Shown here in pieces: positions 24,139 through 35,174 of a DNA stretch of 64,000 nucleotides. Positions within the stretch are counted from its first letter, which is position 1. Each line of letters opens with the position of its first letter. Source of the stretch: Adenanthera pavonina (Eukaryota; Streptophyta; Magnoliopsida; Fabales; Fabaceae); contig JAIVEN010000018.1 in NCBI GenBank assembly GCA_026686845.1, positions 14,355,001 through 14,419,000 on the forward strand. Reading direction: 5' to 3'. The position numbers and the translations under genes are program-made. The notes beneath the pieces were generated by a model. It saw nothing but the letters and a program-made list of their open reading frames with translations. It ran no database searches and had not been told where the DNA came from.

Positions 24139-27100
24139 ACATTGTTTTGCAGGTCTGTCTCAAAGCTAAGAAAAGCAACAAATGGTATATGGATAGTGCC
24201 TGCTCAAGTCACATGACTGGTGACAAGGAGAAGTTCATCACCCTTAGAGACAAGAAAGGAGGAAAGGTGACCTTTGGAGGTGATCAATATGGTAAAATTG
24301 TTGGCATTGGCATTGTGGGCAAAAATCCTGAAACATCCATTGAAGAGGTGCTGTTTGTGATTGGCCTCAACCACAACCTGCTAAGCGTGAGTCAGACTTG
24401 TGACAAAGGAAACTGGGTGCTGTTTGACTCAAAGTTTTGCCTGGTCATCAGAAAAAGTGATCACAGAGTAATCCTCAAAGCTCAAAGGGATGGTAACTGC
24501 TACACTATTGACCTTGATGAACTTCCTCCTTTAGATTCTGTATGCTTAATCAGTAAGAATAATGATAGTTGGCTATGGCATAGGAGATTAGCTCATGTCA
24601 ATATGAATCAATTGTCTAAACTGGTTAAAAATGAGCTAGTTACTGGTTTGCCAAAAATATCTTTTGAAAAGGATAAAGAATGTGATGCATGCTTAAAAGG
24701 AAAACAAACTAAATCATCCTTCAAATCCAAAAACACAGTTACCACAACAAGACCACTTAAATTGTTGCATATGGACTTAATTGGACCTTCAAGGGTAAAG
24801 AGTCTAGGTGGCAATCTGTATGTGCTTGTAATTGTTGATGATTATTCTAGATTTACTTGGACATTATTTCTTTCTTCTAAAAGTGATACCTTTGATGCAT
24901 TTGTAACCTTAGCCAAGAAAGTGCAAAATGAGAAAGGTATTTCTATTGTGTCTATCAGATCAGATCATGGAGGAGAATTTGAAAATACATACTTCCTGGA
25001 GTACTGCAGTGAGCATGGAATTGACCACAACTTCTCAGCTCCTAGGACTCCTCAACAGAATGGAGTAGTAGAAAGGAAGAACAGAACTATTGGGGAGATG
25101 GCCAGAGCTATGCTGAATGAGAAGGAACTTTCTCAAGTGTTCTGGGCTGATGCAGTGAACACAGCAAGTTACATCATCAACAGAGCCTACATCAGACCCA
25201 TCCTGGGAAAGACTCCATACGAGCTGTACAAGGGGAGAAAGCCAAATATGTCCCATCTCCATGTGTTCGGATGCAAATGCTTCATTCACAACAATGGCAA
25301 AGAAAATCTAGGTAAATTTGATGCCAAATCAGATGAAGGTATATTTCTAGGCTACTCTAGTAGGAGTAAGGCATATAGAATTTATAATAAAAGATCAAAT
25401 GTGGTAGAAGAATCTGTGCATGTGGTTTTCATTGAAAATGAAACTGTTTCAAAACGTCTTACCAATGAGGATGATCTTGCTTTCAATTTTGAAAAACTGA
25501 GCATTTCTGATAAAAGTAGAACTGAACCTCCAAAGATATCTGAATCTGTTAACATAGAGGAAGATATCCAGGAGCAAGAGTTTGATGAAGAAAATAATGA
25601 AGAAACATCTCAAGAACTCCCTAGAGCTTGGAGATATCAAAGGAATCATCCTGTTGATCAAGTGATAGGAGATGTTCAAGAGAGAGTCAAAACCAGAAAA
25701 CAGTTAAGGGATCAAATGCTAAATTGTGCTTTCATTTCTCAAATTGAACCCAAATGTGCTGAAGAAGCCTTAACTGATGATTACTGGATTTTGGCAATGC
25801 AAGATGAACTTAATCAGTTTGAAAGAAATCAAGTTTGAGATTTAGTACCTAGACCCAAAAATCATCCTGTTATTGGTACCAAATGGGTTTTCAGAAACAA
25901 ACTTGATGAATCTGGAACTATAATCAGAAATAAAGCTAGATTAGTTGCTAAAGGGTATAATCAAGAAGAATGTATTGATTTTGAAGAAACCTTTGCACCA
26001 GTAGCCAGATTAGAAGCTATGAGAATTCTACTAGCTTATGCATGCATGAAAAATATTTTGCTATATCAAATGGATGTAAAAAGTGCTTTTCTGAATGGAT
26101 ATATCATGGAAGAGGTTTATGTAGATCAACCTCCAGGCTTTGAGGATTCTACAAAACCAAACCATGTCTATAAACTGAAGAAAGCTCTTTATGGATTAAA
26201 ACAAGCCCCTAGAGCATGGTATGAAAGATTGAGCAACTGTCTGACTGAAAAAGGGTTTAACAGAGGCAAAGTTGACACAACTTTATTCACTAAGAAAGAG
26301 AATAAAGATTTACTAATTGTCCAAATCTATGTTGATGATATTATTTTCGGTGCTACTAATGAAACTCTTTGCAAGGAATTTTCTAAGTTGATGCAGGGAG
26401 AATTCGAGATGTCTATGATGGGTGAACTCAATTTCTTCCTTGGATTGCAAATCAGACAGCTTAATGATGGTATCTTTCTCAGTCAATCCAAGTATCTAAA
26501 GGAGCTGTTAAAGAAGTTTGGAATGAAGAATGCCAAGCCAATGGGAACACCTATGGCCACTGCAACCAAACTGGACATGGATGAAAATGGGAAAATATTT
26601 GACATTACTCAATACAGAAGAATGATTGGATCCCTGCTGTACCTAACTGCCAGCAGACCTGACATTATGTTCAGTGTCTGCATGTGTGCAAGGTTCCAAT
26701 CATGCCCCAAAGAAACCCATGCGACAGCTGTGAAAAGAATTTTCAGATATCTAATTGGAACATCATAGATGGGTCTTTGGTATCCAAAAGGCAATGGAGA
26801 AGATCTCAAAGGATACACTGATGCTGACTTTGCAGGATCCAAAACTGACAGAAAAAACACAAGTGGAACTTGTCAGTTTCTTGGAGGATCCCTGGTTTCA
26901 TGGTTCAGCAAAAAGCAAAACAGTGTAGCTCTATCCACTGCAGAAGCTGAGTATGTTGCAGCTGGAAGCTGTTGTGCCCAAGTCATCTGGATGAAGCAGC
27001 TGCTTGAAGATCTTGAGGTTAAAATGAAAGAGATACCCATCATGTGTGATAATCAAAGTGCCATAAACATCACTAAAAATCCTGTCATGCACTCAAGGAC

Positions 27101-27278
27101 GAAACATATTGAGGTTAGACACCACTTCATAAGGGATCATGTTCTGAAAGAAGAAGTTAAGTTGGAATACATCCCAACAGAGGATCAACTAGCTGACAAA
27201 CTAACCAAACCTCTACCAGAAGACAGGCATTGCAAAATAAGAAGAGAATTGGGAATGGTAAATCCCAATGAATTGTAA
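24126..27278 (+). pseudogene. pol: Sirevirus Pol of B, two nonsense codons
   Basis: About 1050 codons in the -1 frame relative to gag, open from 24126. Protease has DSACSSHMTGD near 24196. The HHCC region runs from WHRRLAH near 24580 to CDACLKGKQT near 24685. The integrase core follows, with RSDHGGEFEN near 24957 and NGVVERKNRT near 25060. RT begins around WVFRNKLD, has catalytic YVDD at 26328-26339, and RNase H ends at NPNEL with the stop at 27276. TGA at 25836-25838 replaces Trp and TAG at 26766-26768 replaces Gln, both C-to-T type changes. No frameshift is seen, so this is the least damaged pol in the window. The ATG of pol is not obvious; the frame could be reached by frameshift, reinitiation or splicing. 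Confidence 0.9.
24141..24153 (+). promoter_or_regulatory. Acceptor-like site at the gag/pol boundary
   Basis: ATTGTTTTGCAG followed by G sits between the gag stop and the first conserved pol residues. The equivalents are CTTGTTTTGCAG at 370-381 in A and TTTGTCTTACAG (minus strand, 43972-43961) in C. It looks like a 3' splice site; no use of it is proven. Confidence 0.4.
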
Positions 27279-28275
27279 GTCATTTCTGTGCAATTCTGTC
27301 TTTAGAATTTTTAGTACTAGAATTTATTCTAACTTGAGCATCGGAGTATGTTTTAATATAGTTGCAGGTGCTCTTTATGAAAATCAATGGCTAAAAGTTT
27401 GAAAGATTGGAGCACTCCAGATTGGAACAACCAGAAAATGAAGTGAATGATAATTATTCTAAGGTCTGGATCCATTCTGTAAGTTTTTAAAGTTGAAATT
27501 TGTATGATGTTTGATTGCTAGATGAATTTCATTGATAATCTGTGTTTTTGAACTGGTCAACATGGTCAACATTCGAATTTTGGTTGATCAACAGACGAAC
27601 TTTGGCCTGTTATGCCTTGAACAGTTCTCGGTAATGCCTCGAAATTTGTCTGTTGAAGCTTGAAAGTTCAAATTTTCAAAAACAAAAATTTCAAAGTTAT
27701 GATTGTCCATCACTGCTATACGAATTATTACTTCTTAACATACTAATGTTGGACAATATTTATAAAAGTTGAAAAATTCGAAGTTTCAGTTCAAAATTCA
27801 TCTGTTGACTTATGCTCTTGATGATTGAATGATTGAAAGATGATGCTCTGTATGCTTAATTCGTCTATTGGTTGAAGTTTTGTTTGTTGAAGCTGTTTTT
27901 CTTTTCAACATTCGAATTTTGTCAGAGAAAAATTTGTCTGTTGTGTATGCTTTGATTGTTTAAAGCCTCTGTCAGACGAACTTTCAAGATGAAAATTCGT
28001 CTGTCAGTAAGATGTGCTGAACGATTTAACTTGTAACTGCCCGAAGTTCAAATTTTGACCCCTCAAAATTCGTCTGACAGACGGTTACATACGTTAAAAC
28101 CGACGGTTTCCCACAGAACAGACGCAACCCTATTTGTAACTCCTCCAAGTCTATTCTGATTCTCTCTTCAATCCTCTTAACTCCTGTCCAAAAACCGTCT
28201 TTTCTCACCGATTAAACTTCCTTTCGCTTCCCTTAAATCTATTCTAAGCCACATTCTGCATCATTCAACCAAGAA
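27279..28275 (+). other. Pol/env spacer of B with splice-like sites 111 nt apart
   Basis: Non-coding. GAGCATCGGAGTATG is followed by AGTTGCAG (to 27367) and GTAAGT at 27479-27484. The 111 bases between them hold stops in all frames I read, so they are not coding. The remainder has LTR-type modules such as AAATTCGTCTG and a pyrimidine-rich stretch near 28130-28240, ahead of the env-like ATG at 28276. Confidence 0.6.
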
Positions 28276-30477
28276 ATGGTGAGAGTGAAGATTCCTGGAA
28301 CAGGACAAGCTGGAACTCGGCCTAAGAGGACGGTCAAATCTCAATATGCTACAAAGGAAGGAGAGAAATCCAAGAGAAAGGCCGAACCCGGTAAAGCTAC
28401 TCCTTCCAAACGTCAAAAATCATCATCCAAGTCAGAATCTCAGAAAGCTGGGCCCTCATCTTCAAAATCTGCAGTTCCTTCGGCTGATACTGCTGCTGTA
28501 GCTTCCTCTTCTTCTACTGAATCTAGAGAGTTTGAATTGACTACACTGCCACTGTGGAGCACTCCTGAGATTCAAGAAGAGTACACTACCAAGTTTTCAA
28601 ACAAAATGGTAATCAAGCCTCACTGTGTAAATATGGAACAATTTCTGATATCCAACAACTTTGATGCTGCAATATGGTTGATAAAATATAAAAATCTGTT
28701 GGAAATTGCTGAAAAATATGATGATGAGGTAGTGAAGACTTGGTATGCCTCTCTTAAATATAACAGCAAGAAAAGGAAATGGGAGGTCACCTTGAGATCA
28801 AGGACCATTTGGCTTGCTGATGAAACCTTCAATGAGGTGTTGGAAATTCCAGGTCAAGATGGGCTGAAAGTTGACATTACAGCCTCTGGGTATATGGATG
28901 AGGCTAGCACAGCTGACGAAGAAGGTGAGCCCTTCCTATATTACAAGGAGAGCACTATCTTGGACACCTTATTCAGAAGAAGGGAGAATAGGCCCACAAT
29001 AAATTTGTTGAAGCCCACAGACCTCAGTGTACAAGTAAGGATCTTGCACTACATAGTGTCCAGGATCATATTCAACAAGGGTGGAAGCTTCAATTTGATA
29101 ACAAGGGCAGAGGCTCATGTAATGACTGCCATCATACATGGAAAGCTGATCAATATGGGTCATATCATTCTCCAGCGTATGATAAAGGCAAGGGATCAGA
29201 GGAAAGATTCCACACTCCCCTATGCAGCAATTATTTCAAGAATCCTGCAGCATGCTAGGATTCAGCACATTGAAAAGGGGAAAGGGAAGCTCACTGAGGC
29301 CTTCAAAGAAGAAGAATTGCAAAGGATGGGCATTGAAAGAGATGAAGGACATTGGGTTGGAAAGGGAGCAGGAAAATCTGAAGATTTGTTCTTTGTTGCT
29401 GATGCATCCCTCCAACAAGAAGGCACCTCTGATGCTCCTAGCAGATCTGTACCTCAGCCTTCTCAGCCTTTTCCATCTCCATCTAGGCCTACTCACCCTC
29501 CTTCCACTCCCTCCTCACGGGTCAAGCCGACTAAGATCACTGAGCTGTTTGACAATCTGTCAACACTCATTCTCAGCATTAGAGATGAGCAAAATGCCAA
29601 ATTTGCTCATCTACAAGATCAGATCCATCAGTTGGCTGTGAATATGAAGGTGGTGGCTGATGCCTATGAAGAAATTAGAAATGCAATTCCTACCACTTCA
29701 GCTCCACCTCAGCCTGGCATCCCTGAGCCTACTCTGTCTCCATCTCCTGTGCCTCCAAGTCCTTTTGAGCTGCATTCTCCTATCCCTAATGTTGGTATGC
29801 AAGTGACTGAACCAACTGGCACACCAAAGGCCTCCAGCAATGAGGTAAGTCCTGGTCCACCCTTGGACTATGGCATGGAGGAAGAGGGTCTGCAGGAAAC
29901 AAGCCCTATTGAGAAGAGTGAAGCAGTTGCTCAGGACTCTATTCTTTCCACCCAAGAGTCTGAGCAAGTTGAGCAGCTGGTAGCATCCATTTCTGCTTCA
30001 CCATTTCTGCAATCTACACTCAATAAGGAAAGGAGCATTGTGCCTGTTATTGACTTTGCTGCTATTGCTCACAATGCCCTTCTGCTAGCTCAAAGGAGAA
30101 GGCTTGAAGAAATGTTTCTTCCTCCTGCACCAGCGTCTCCTTCTCTTGCTGATTATGGGCTGTCAGAAGAACAGAGAGCTCGGCTAGCTCTTTCCAGGCA
30201 GGAAATGCAAGAACTGCTTGAGGTCTCTGATGATTCTGATGAAGAGCCTGATGAGCCCCCTGCACCAGCTCAGCCAGAGATTCCTTTTGCTCCTGTCCCT
30301 CTTCGTGTTGTTCCTCTCACTCAGATACCTCCTCCAATGGACTTTGCTGGGCTTTCTGATGATGCCAAAAAGGGGGAGAAGATAAAGCAAATCGGGATTA
30401 AGCACGCTGGAAGATCTGCTGAGTCATCTGGAAAAGGAAAGACTTACAGCAAGAAGTCTAAGCCAAAGAAGAAGTGA
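28276..30477 (+). CDS. Env-like third ORF of B, intact, 733 aa
   Basis: A complete reading frame with an ATG preceded by CCAAGAA. Residues 1-60 are basic with nuclear-localisation-like runs (SKRKAEPGK, SKRQKSSSK). Residues 60-90 are Ser-rich. Residues about 100-330 form a conserved domain (NNFDAAIWLIKYKN, LLKPTDLSVQVRILHYIVSR, HVMTAIIHGKLINMGHIIL) with the pattern of the plant 'putative plant transposon protein' family. Residues 380-420 and 480-560 are Pro/Ser-rich. Residues about 425-475 look helical (LSTLILSIRDEQNAKFAHL), and the tail is basic. I see no signal peptide and no membrane span, so 'envelope' is only the customary name for the ORF downstream of pol in Sireviruses. Its function is unknown. 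All copies keep it in the same place. Confidence 0.85.
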   Translation: MVRVKIPGTGQAGTRPKRTVKSQYATKEGEKSKRKAEPGKATPSKRQKSSSKSESQKAGPSSSKSAVPSADTAAVASSSSTESREFELTTLPLWSTPEIQEEYTTKFSNKMVIKPHCVNMEQFLISNNFDAAIWLIKYKNLLEIAEKYDDEVVKTWYASLKYNSKKRKWEVTLRSRTIWLADETFNEVLEIPGQDGLKVDITASGYMDEASTADEEGEPFLYYKESTILDTLFRRRENRPTINLLKPTDLSVQVRILHYIVSRIIFNKGGSFNLITRAEAHVMTAIIHGKLINMGHIILQRMIKARDQRKDSTLPYAAIISRILQHARIQHIEKGKGKLTEAFKEEELQRMGIERDEGHWVGKGAGKSEDLFFVADASLQQEGTSDAPSRSVPQPSQPFPSPSRPTHPPSTPSSRVKPTKITELFDNLSTLILSIRDEQNAKFAHLQDQIHQLAVNMKVVADAYEEIRNAIPTTSAPPQPGIPEPTLSPSPVPPSPFELHSPIPNVGMQVTEPTGTPKASSNEVSPGPPLDYGMEEEGLQETSPIEKSEAVAQDSILSTQESEQVEQLVASISASPFLQSTLNKERSIVPVIDFAAIAHNALLLAQRRRLEEMFLPPAPASPSLADYGLSEEQRARLALSRQEMQELLEVSDDSDEEPDEPPAPAQPEIPFAPVPLRVVPLTQIPPPMDFAGLSDDAKKGEKIKQIGIKHAGRSAESSGKGKTYSKKSKPKKK
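30367..30380 (+). promoter_or_regulatory. Polypurine-tract copy inside the env-like gene
   Basis: AAAAAGGGGGAGAA encodes part of DDAKKGEK near residue 698. It is identical to the true tract at 30753-30766, 386 bases downstream. Exact copies occur at 38276 and 54374 in the same codons. Confidence 0.7.
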
Positions 30478-30686
30478 TGTTTTTAGATCTTAGGCTGAAT
30501 CTTCTTGTTGTATCTAGTTTTAATTGTTTTATTGCTTTTTGCTTGTTTAATGTTTTGAGAACTGATTGAAATATGTATTGCAACAATTTATTTAAGTAAA
30601 TTATGTTTTTGGTTGCAATAATTTGAGCTTTGAATCTCTTCACTTAATCTGTTAAAAATGATATCTTATGAAATGTAATGCATATG

Positions 30687-30766
30687 TTGAGGGGGAGCTT
30701 GTGTAAGCAAACCCAAGTACTAATCCAGTTTGTGAGTTGTTTTGTCATCATCAAAAAGGGGGAGAA
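30687..30766 (+). promoter_or_regulatory. Polypurine tracts before LTR2
   Basis: TTGAGGGGGAGCTT at 30687-30700 and AAAAAGGGGGAGAA at 30753-30766. The second abuts LTR2 (TGTTGGATC at 30767) and is the likely plus-strand primer. Multiple purine tracts before the 3' LTR are a known Sirevirus trait. The 30478-30686 trailer upstream is non-coding. Confidence 0.8.
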
Positions 30767-32352
30767 TGTTGGATCAAGAGTTTTGATGATTCTAAACCAA
30801 CACTCAAGAGCTTGGATTGAAGATATCAAAGGAGATCAAAGCTGTTTCAAGTGGAGATTTTCTGAGTATTTGCTATTAGATCTTTTGTAGGATCTTTAGT
30901 TTTTATTTAGATTGGGTAAAAGATTTTGATTTGAGAAAAAGACATTTTCAAACCTTGATTTGAAGTTAAATCTTTACTTATTTGGAAAATACTCACAAAC
31001 AGACGAAGTCTGAAAGTATAACTGAACTGTCAAGTTGGAAATTCGAACTTTGCTTTTGGAAATTCGAATTTCAAGCTAAAACTGAATAAGTCTGGAGAGG
31101 TCTCCCTCTGTCAGACGAATTTTGGTCTTTCAAAATTCGAATTTCAATCAAGACTGAAAGAAGCCTTTTTGTGACAGACGAACTTCACAGTTTCAAAATT
31201 CGAATTTCAGACAAAATGCAATTTATGAAAACCAAAGAAATTCGTCTGAAACTTTGCTAAAGTTTATCTGAAATCAAAAAGAAACTAAGTTTGAAAAATG
31301 CTCTCTGACAGACGAACTTTAACTTGGCAACATTCGAATTTTCATCTGAGTCAAAGAAGCTACTTTGTGACATTCGAATTTCACTCTTTAAAAATTTGAA
31401 TTTCAGACAAAACAAAACTTGAGAAAATAGAAGAAATTCGTCTGAAAGTTTGATAAAGTTCATCTGAGATCAAGAATGATTTAAGTCTCAAAACTGGTCT
31501 CTGACAGACGAATTTCACTCTGTCAAAATTCGAATTTCAAAGAAAGTGAACTACTGTGCCTGTTTGGACGTTCTATGGACAGACAAATTTTAGACTTCCA
31601 AAATTCGAATTTCGAGGGCACTGTAGCAAATTGAAAACACTGTTCACACTTAACAGAAAAACTTTCTTCTTAAAAATTCGTATGTCACATTGTGAAAATA
31701 TTTTATAAGTTTCAAAATTCGAATTTCACTCTATGGACAGACGAACTTCGCATTTTAACGTTGGAAGCTTTAACCCTCGGTTCCCTCAAAATTCGTCTGT
31801 TGGCCAACCAAAATTCGAATTTCAGTATGTCAGAAACATTAAATGCGGTTGGTAAACGGATAGTTTTTCAGAGTAACCGTTGGATAACTTCCCCAACGGA
31901 TAGATTTAGTCTCTAACGGATATTTGAGACCTAAATCTATAAATACACATCATTTGAAGTTGTGGGTAATGAATCAAACTTGTATATACCGAATTTCTGC
32001 TGAATCTTCATCTCAAAAGCTTTTACCCTTCCAACTTCATTATTTGTACTTAAACCTTCATATCTACTCTATTCTAGAGAGTTATTCATTTGTAAACAAT
32101 CTACTCTTCATCTGAAAGATAGATTTACTTGTGAGGGGTATTCACAAGGGGATTGGGAAGCACATAGAGAAAGTGCTTAAAGAGTTTGAGAGAGCTCAGA
32201 ACAGAGCATACTCGTGTACTGTGGCTTTAGCAAGAAGCCCGTTGAAATTCTTGCTGGAAAGTGGATAAATCTCAAGAGGTGTCTTGGGGACTGGATAAAA
32301 ATTTCAATCTTCCCAATTCACCCCCCCTCTTGGGAAGTCAGCCTTGCTAACA
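30767..32352 (+). repeat. LTR2 of composite B (1586 bp, internal deletion)
   Basis: Starts TGTTGGATCAAG, a different subtype from LTR1 and LTR3, and ends CTTGCTAACA. Near 32298 it lacks about 130 bases present in LTR1 (region around 22094-22226), between ACTGGAT and the C-rich tail. TAACCGTTGGA at 31874-31884 and TATAAATA at 31938-31945 are kept. It is followed immediately by mid-pol sequence with no primer site. Confidence 0.88.
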
Positions 32353-35174
32353 AAGTGATCACAGAGTAATCCTCAAAGCTCAAAGGGATGGTAACTGCTA
32401 CACTATTGACCTTGATGAACTTCCTTCTTTAGATTCTGTATGCTTAATCAGTCAGAATAATGATAGTTGGCTGTGGCATAGAAGATTAGCTCATGTGAAC
32501 ATGAATCAACTGTCTAAACTGATTAAAAATGAGCTAGTAACTGGTTTACCAAAAATATCTTTTGAAAAGGATAAAGAATGTGATGCGTGCCTAAGAGGAA
32601 AACAAACTAAATCATCCTTCAAATCCAAAAACATAGTTACCATAACGAGACCACTTGAATTGCTGCATATGGACTTAATTGGACCTTCTAGGGTAAAGAG
32701 TCTAGGTGGTAATCTGTATGTGCTTGTAATTGTTGATGATTATTCTAGATTTACTTGGACATTATTTCTTTCTTCTAAAAGTGATACCTTTGATGCATTT
32801 GTAACCTTAGCCAAGAAAGTGTAAAATGAGAAAGGTATCTCTATTGTATCTATCAGGTCAGACCATGGAGGAGAATTTGAAAATGCATACTTCCTGGAGT
32901 ACTGCAATGAGCATGGGATTGACCACAACTTCTCAGCACCAAGAACTCCTCAACAAAATGGAGTGGTAGAAAGGAAGAACAGAACTATTGGAGAGATGGC
33001 TAGAGCTATGCTGAATGAGAAGGAGCTCTCTTAAGTGTTCTGGGCTGATGCTGTAAATACAGCAAGTTACATCATTAACCGAGCTTACATCAGACCTATC
33101 CTTGGGAAGACTCCATATGAGCTGTACAAGGGAAGAAAGCCAAATCTGTCATACCTCCATGTGTTCGGGTGCAAATGCTTCATTCACAACAATGGCAAAG
33201 AAAACCTAGGTAAATTTGATGCCAAATCCGATGAAGGTATATTTCTAGGCTATTCAAGTAGGAGTAAGGCTTATAGAGTTTTTAATAAAGGATCAAATGC
33301 AATAGAAGAATCCGTGCATGTGGTTTTCATTGAAAATGAAACTGTTTCAAAACATGTTACCAATGAGGATGATCTTGATTTCAATTTTGAAAAACTGGGC
33401 CTCTCTGATGAAAGTAAAAATGAACCTCCAAAGATATCTGAATCTGTTAACATAGAGGAAGATATTCAGGAGCAAGAGTTTGATGAAAATAATGAAGAAA
33501 TATCTCAAGAACTCCCTAGAGCTTGGAGATATCAAAGGAATCATCCTGTTGATCAAGTAATAGGGAATGTTTAAGAGAAAGTCAAAACCAGAAAACAGTT
33601 AAGGGAACAGATGCTCAACTGTGCTTTCATTTCTCAAATTGAACCCAAATGTACTGAAGAAGCCTTAACTGATGATTACTGGATTTTGGCCATGCAAGAT
33701 GAATTAAATCAATTTGAAAGAAATCAAGTTTGGGATTTAGTTCCAAGACCCAAAAATCATCCTGTTATTGGTACCAAATGGGTTTTCAGAAACAAACTTG
33801 ATGAATCTGGAACTATAATCAGAAATAAAGCTAGATTAGTTGCTAAAGGGTATAATCAAGAAGAAGGTATTGATTTTGAAGAAACATTTGCACCAGTAGC
33901 CAGATTAGAAGCTATAAGAATTCTACTAGCTTATGCATGCATGAAAAATATTTTGCTATATCAAATGGATGTAAAGAGTGCTTTTCTGAATGGATATATC
34001 ATGGAAGAGGTTTATGTAGATCAACCTCCAGGTTTTGAGGATTCTACAAAACCAAACCATGTCTATAAACTGAAGAAAGCTCTTTATGGATTAAAACAAG
34101 CTCCCAGAGCATGGTATGAAAGATTGAGCAATTTTCTGACTGAGAAAGGGTTTAACAGAGGCAAAGTTGACACAAATTTATTTACTAAGAAAGAGAATAA
34201 AGATTTACTAATTGTCCAAATCTATGTTGATGATATTATTTTCGGTGCTACTAATGAAACTCTTTTGCAAGGAATTTTCTAAGTTAATGCAGGGAGAATT
34301 CGAGATGTCTATGATGGGTGAACTCAATTTCTTCCTTGGATTGCAAATCAGACAGCTTAATGATGGTATCTTTCTCAGTCAATCCAAGTATCTAAAAGAG
34401 CTGTTAAAGAAGTTTGGAATGGAGAATGCTAAGCCAATGGGAACACCTATGGCTACTGCAACCAAACTGGACATGGATGAAAATGGGAAGATGTTTGACA
34501 TTACTCAGTACAGAAGAATGATTGGATCCCTGCTGTACCTAACTGCCAGCAGACCTGACATTATGTTCAGTGTCTGCATGTGTGCAAGGTTTCAATCATG
34601 CCCCAAAGAAACCCATGCAACAGCTGTGAAAAGAATTTTTAGATATCTTACTGGAACATCACAGATGGGTCTTTGGTATCCAAAAGGCAATGGAGAAGAT
34701 CTCAAAGGATACACTGATGCTGACTTTGCAGGATCCAAAACTGACAGAAAAAGCACAAGTGGAACTTGTCAGTTTCTTGGAGGATCCCTGGTTTCACGGT
34801 TCAGCAAAAAGCAAAATAGTGTGGCCTTATCCACTGCAGAAGCTGAGTATGTTGCAGCTGGAAGCTGTTGTGCCCAAGTCATATGGATGAAACAGCAGCT
34901 TGAAGATCTAAAGGTTAAAATAAAAGAGATACCAATCATGTGTGATAATCAAAGTGCCATAAACATTACCAAGAATCCTGTCATGCACTCAAGGACGAAA
35001 CATATTAAGGTTAGGCATCACTTCATAAGGGATCACGTTCTAAAAGGAGAAGTTAAGCTGGAATACATCCCAACAGAGGATCAACTTGCTGATATACTCA
35101 CAAAACCTCTATCAGAAGACAGGCATTGCAAAATAAGGAGAGAATTGGGAATGGTAAATCCCAATGAATTGTAA
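32353..35174 (+). pseudogene. pol: Truncated Pol after LTR2 (host part of the composite)
   Basis: Starts abruptly at AAGTGATCACAGAG, equal to about 24463 in the first pol, so protease is missing and reading begins before the HHCC region. Integrase, RT (YVDD near 34220) and RNase H follow to NPNEL and the stop at 35172. Stops occur at 32821, about 33033 and 33572, all at former Gln codons. An extra T at 34263-34266 shifts the frame in RT. It cannot make a full Pol. Confidence 0.88.

Noticed and set aside
29222..29967. Long ORFs in other frames of the env-like genes (also 37122-37748, 53066-53669, 54045-54476)
   Set aside because: They are shadows of the env-like frame with Leu- and Ser-rich translations caused by its Pro/Ser codons.
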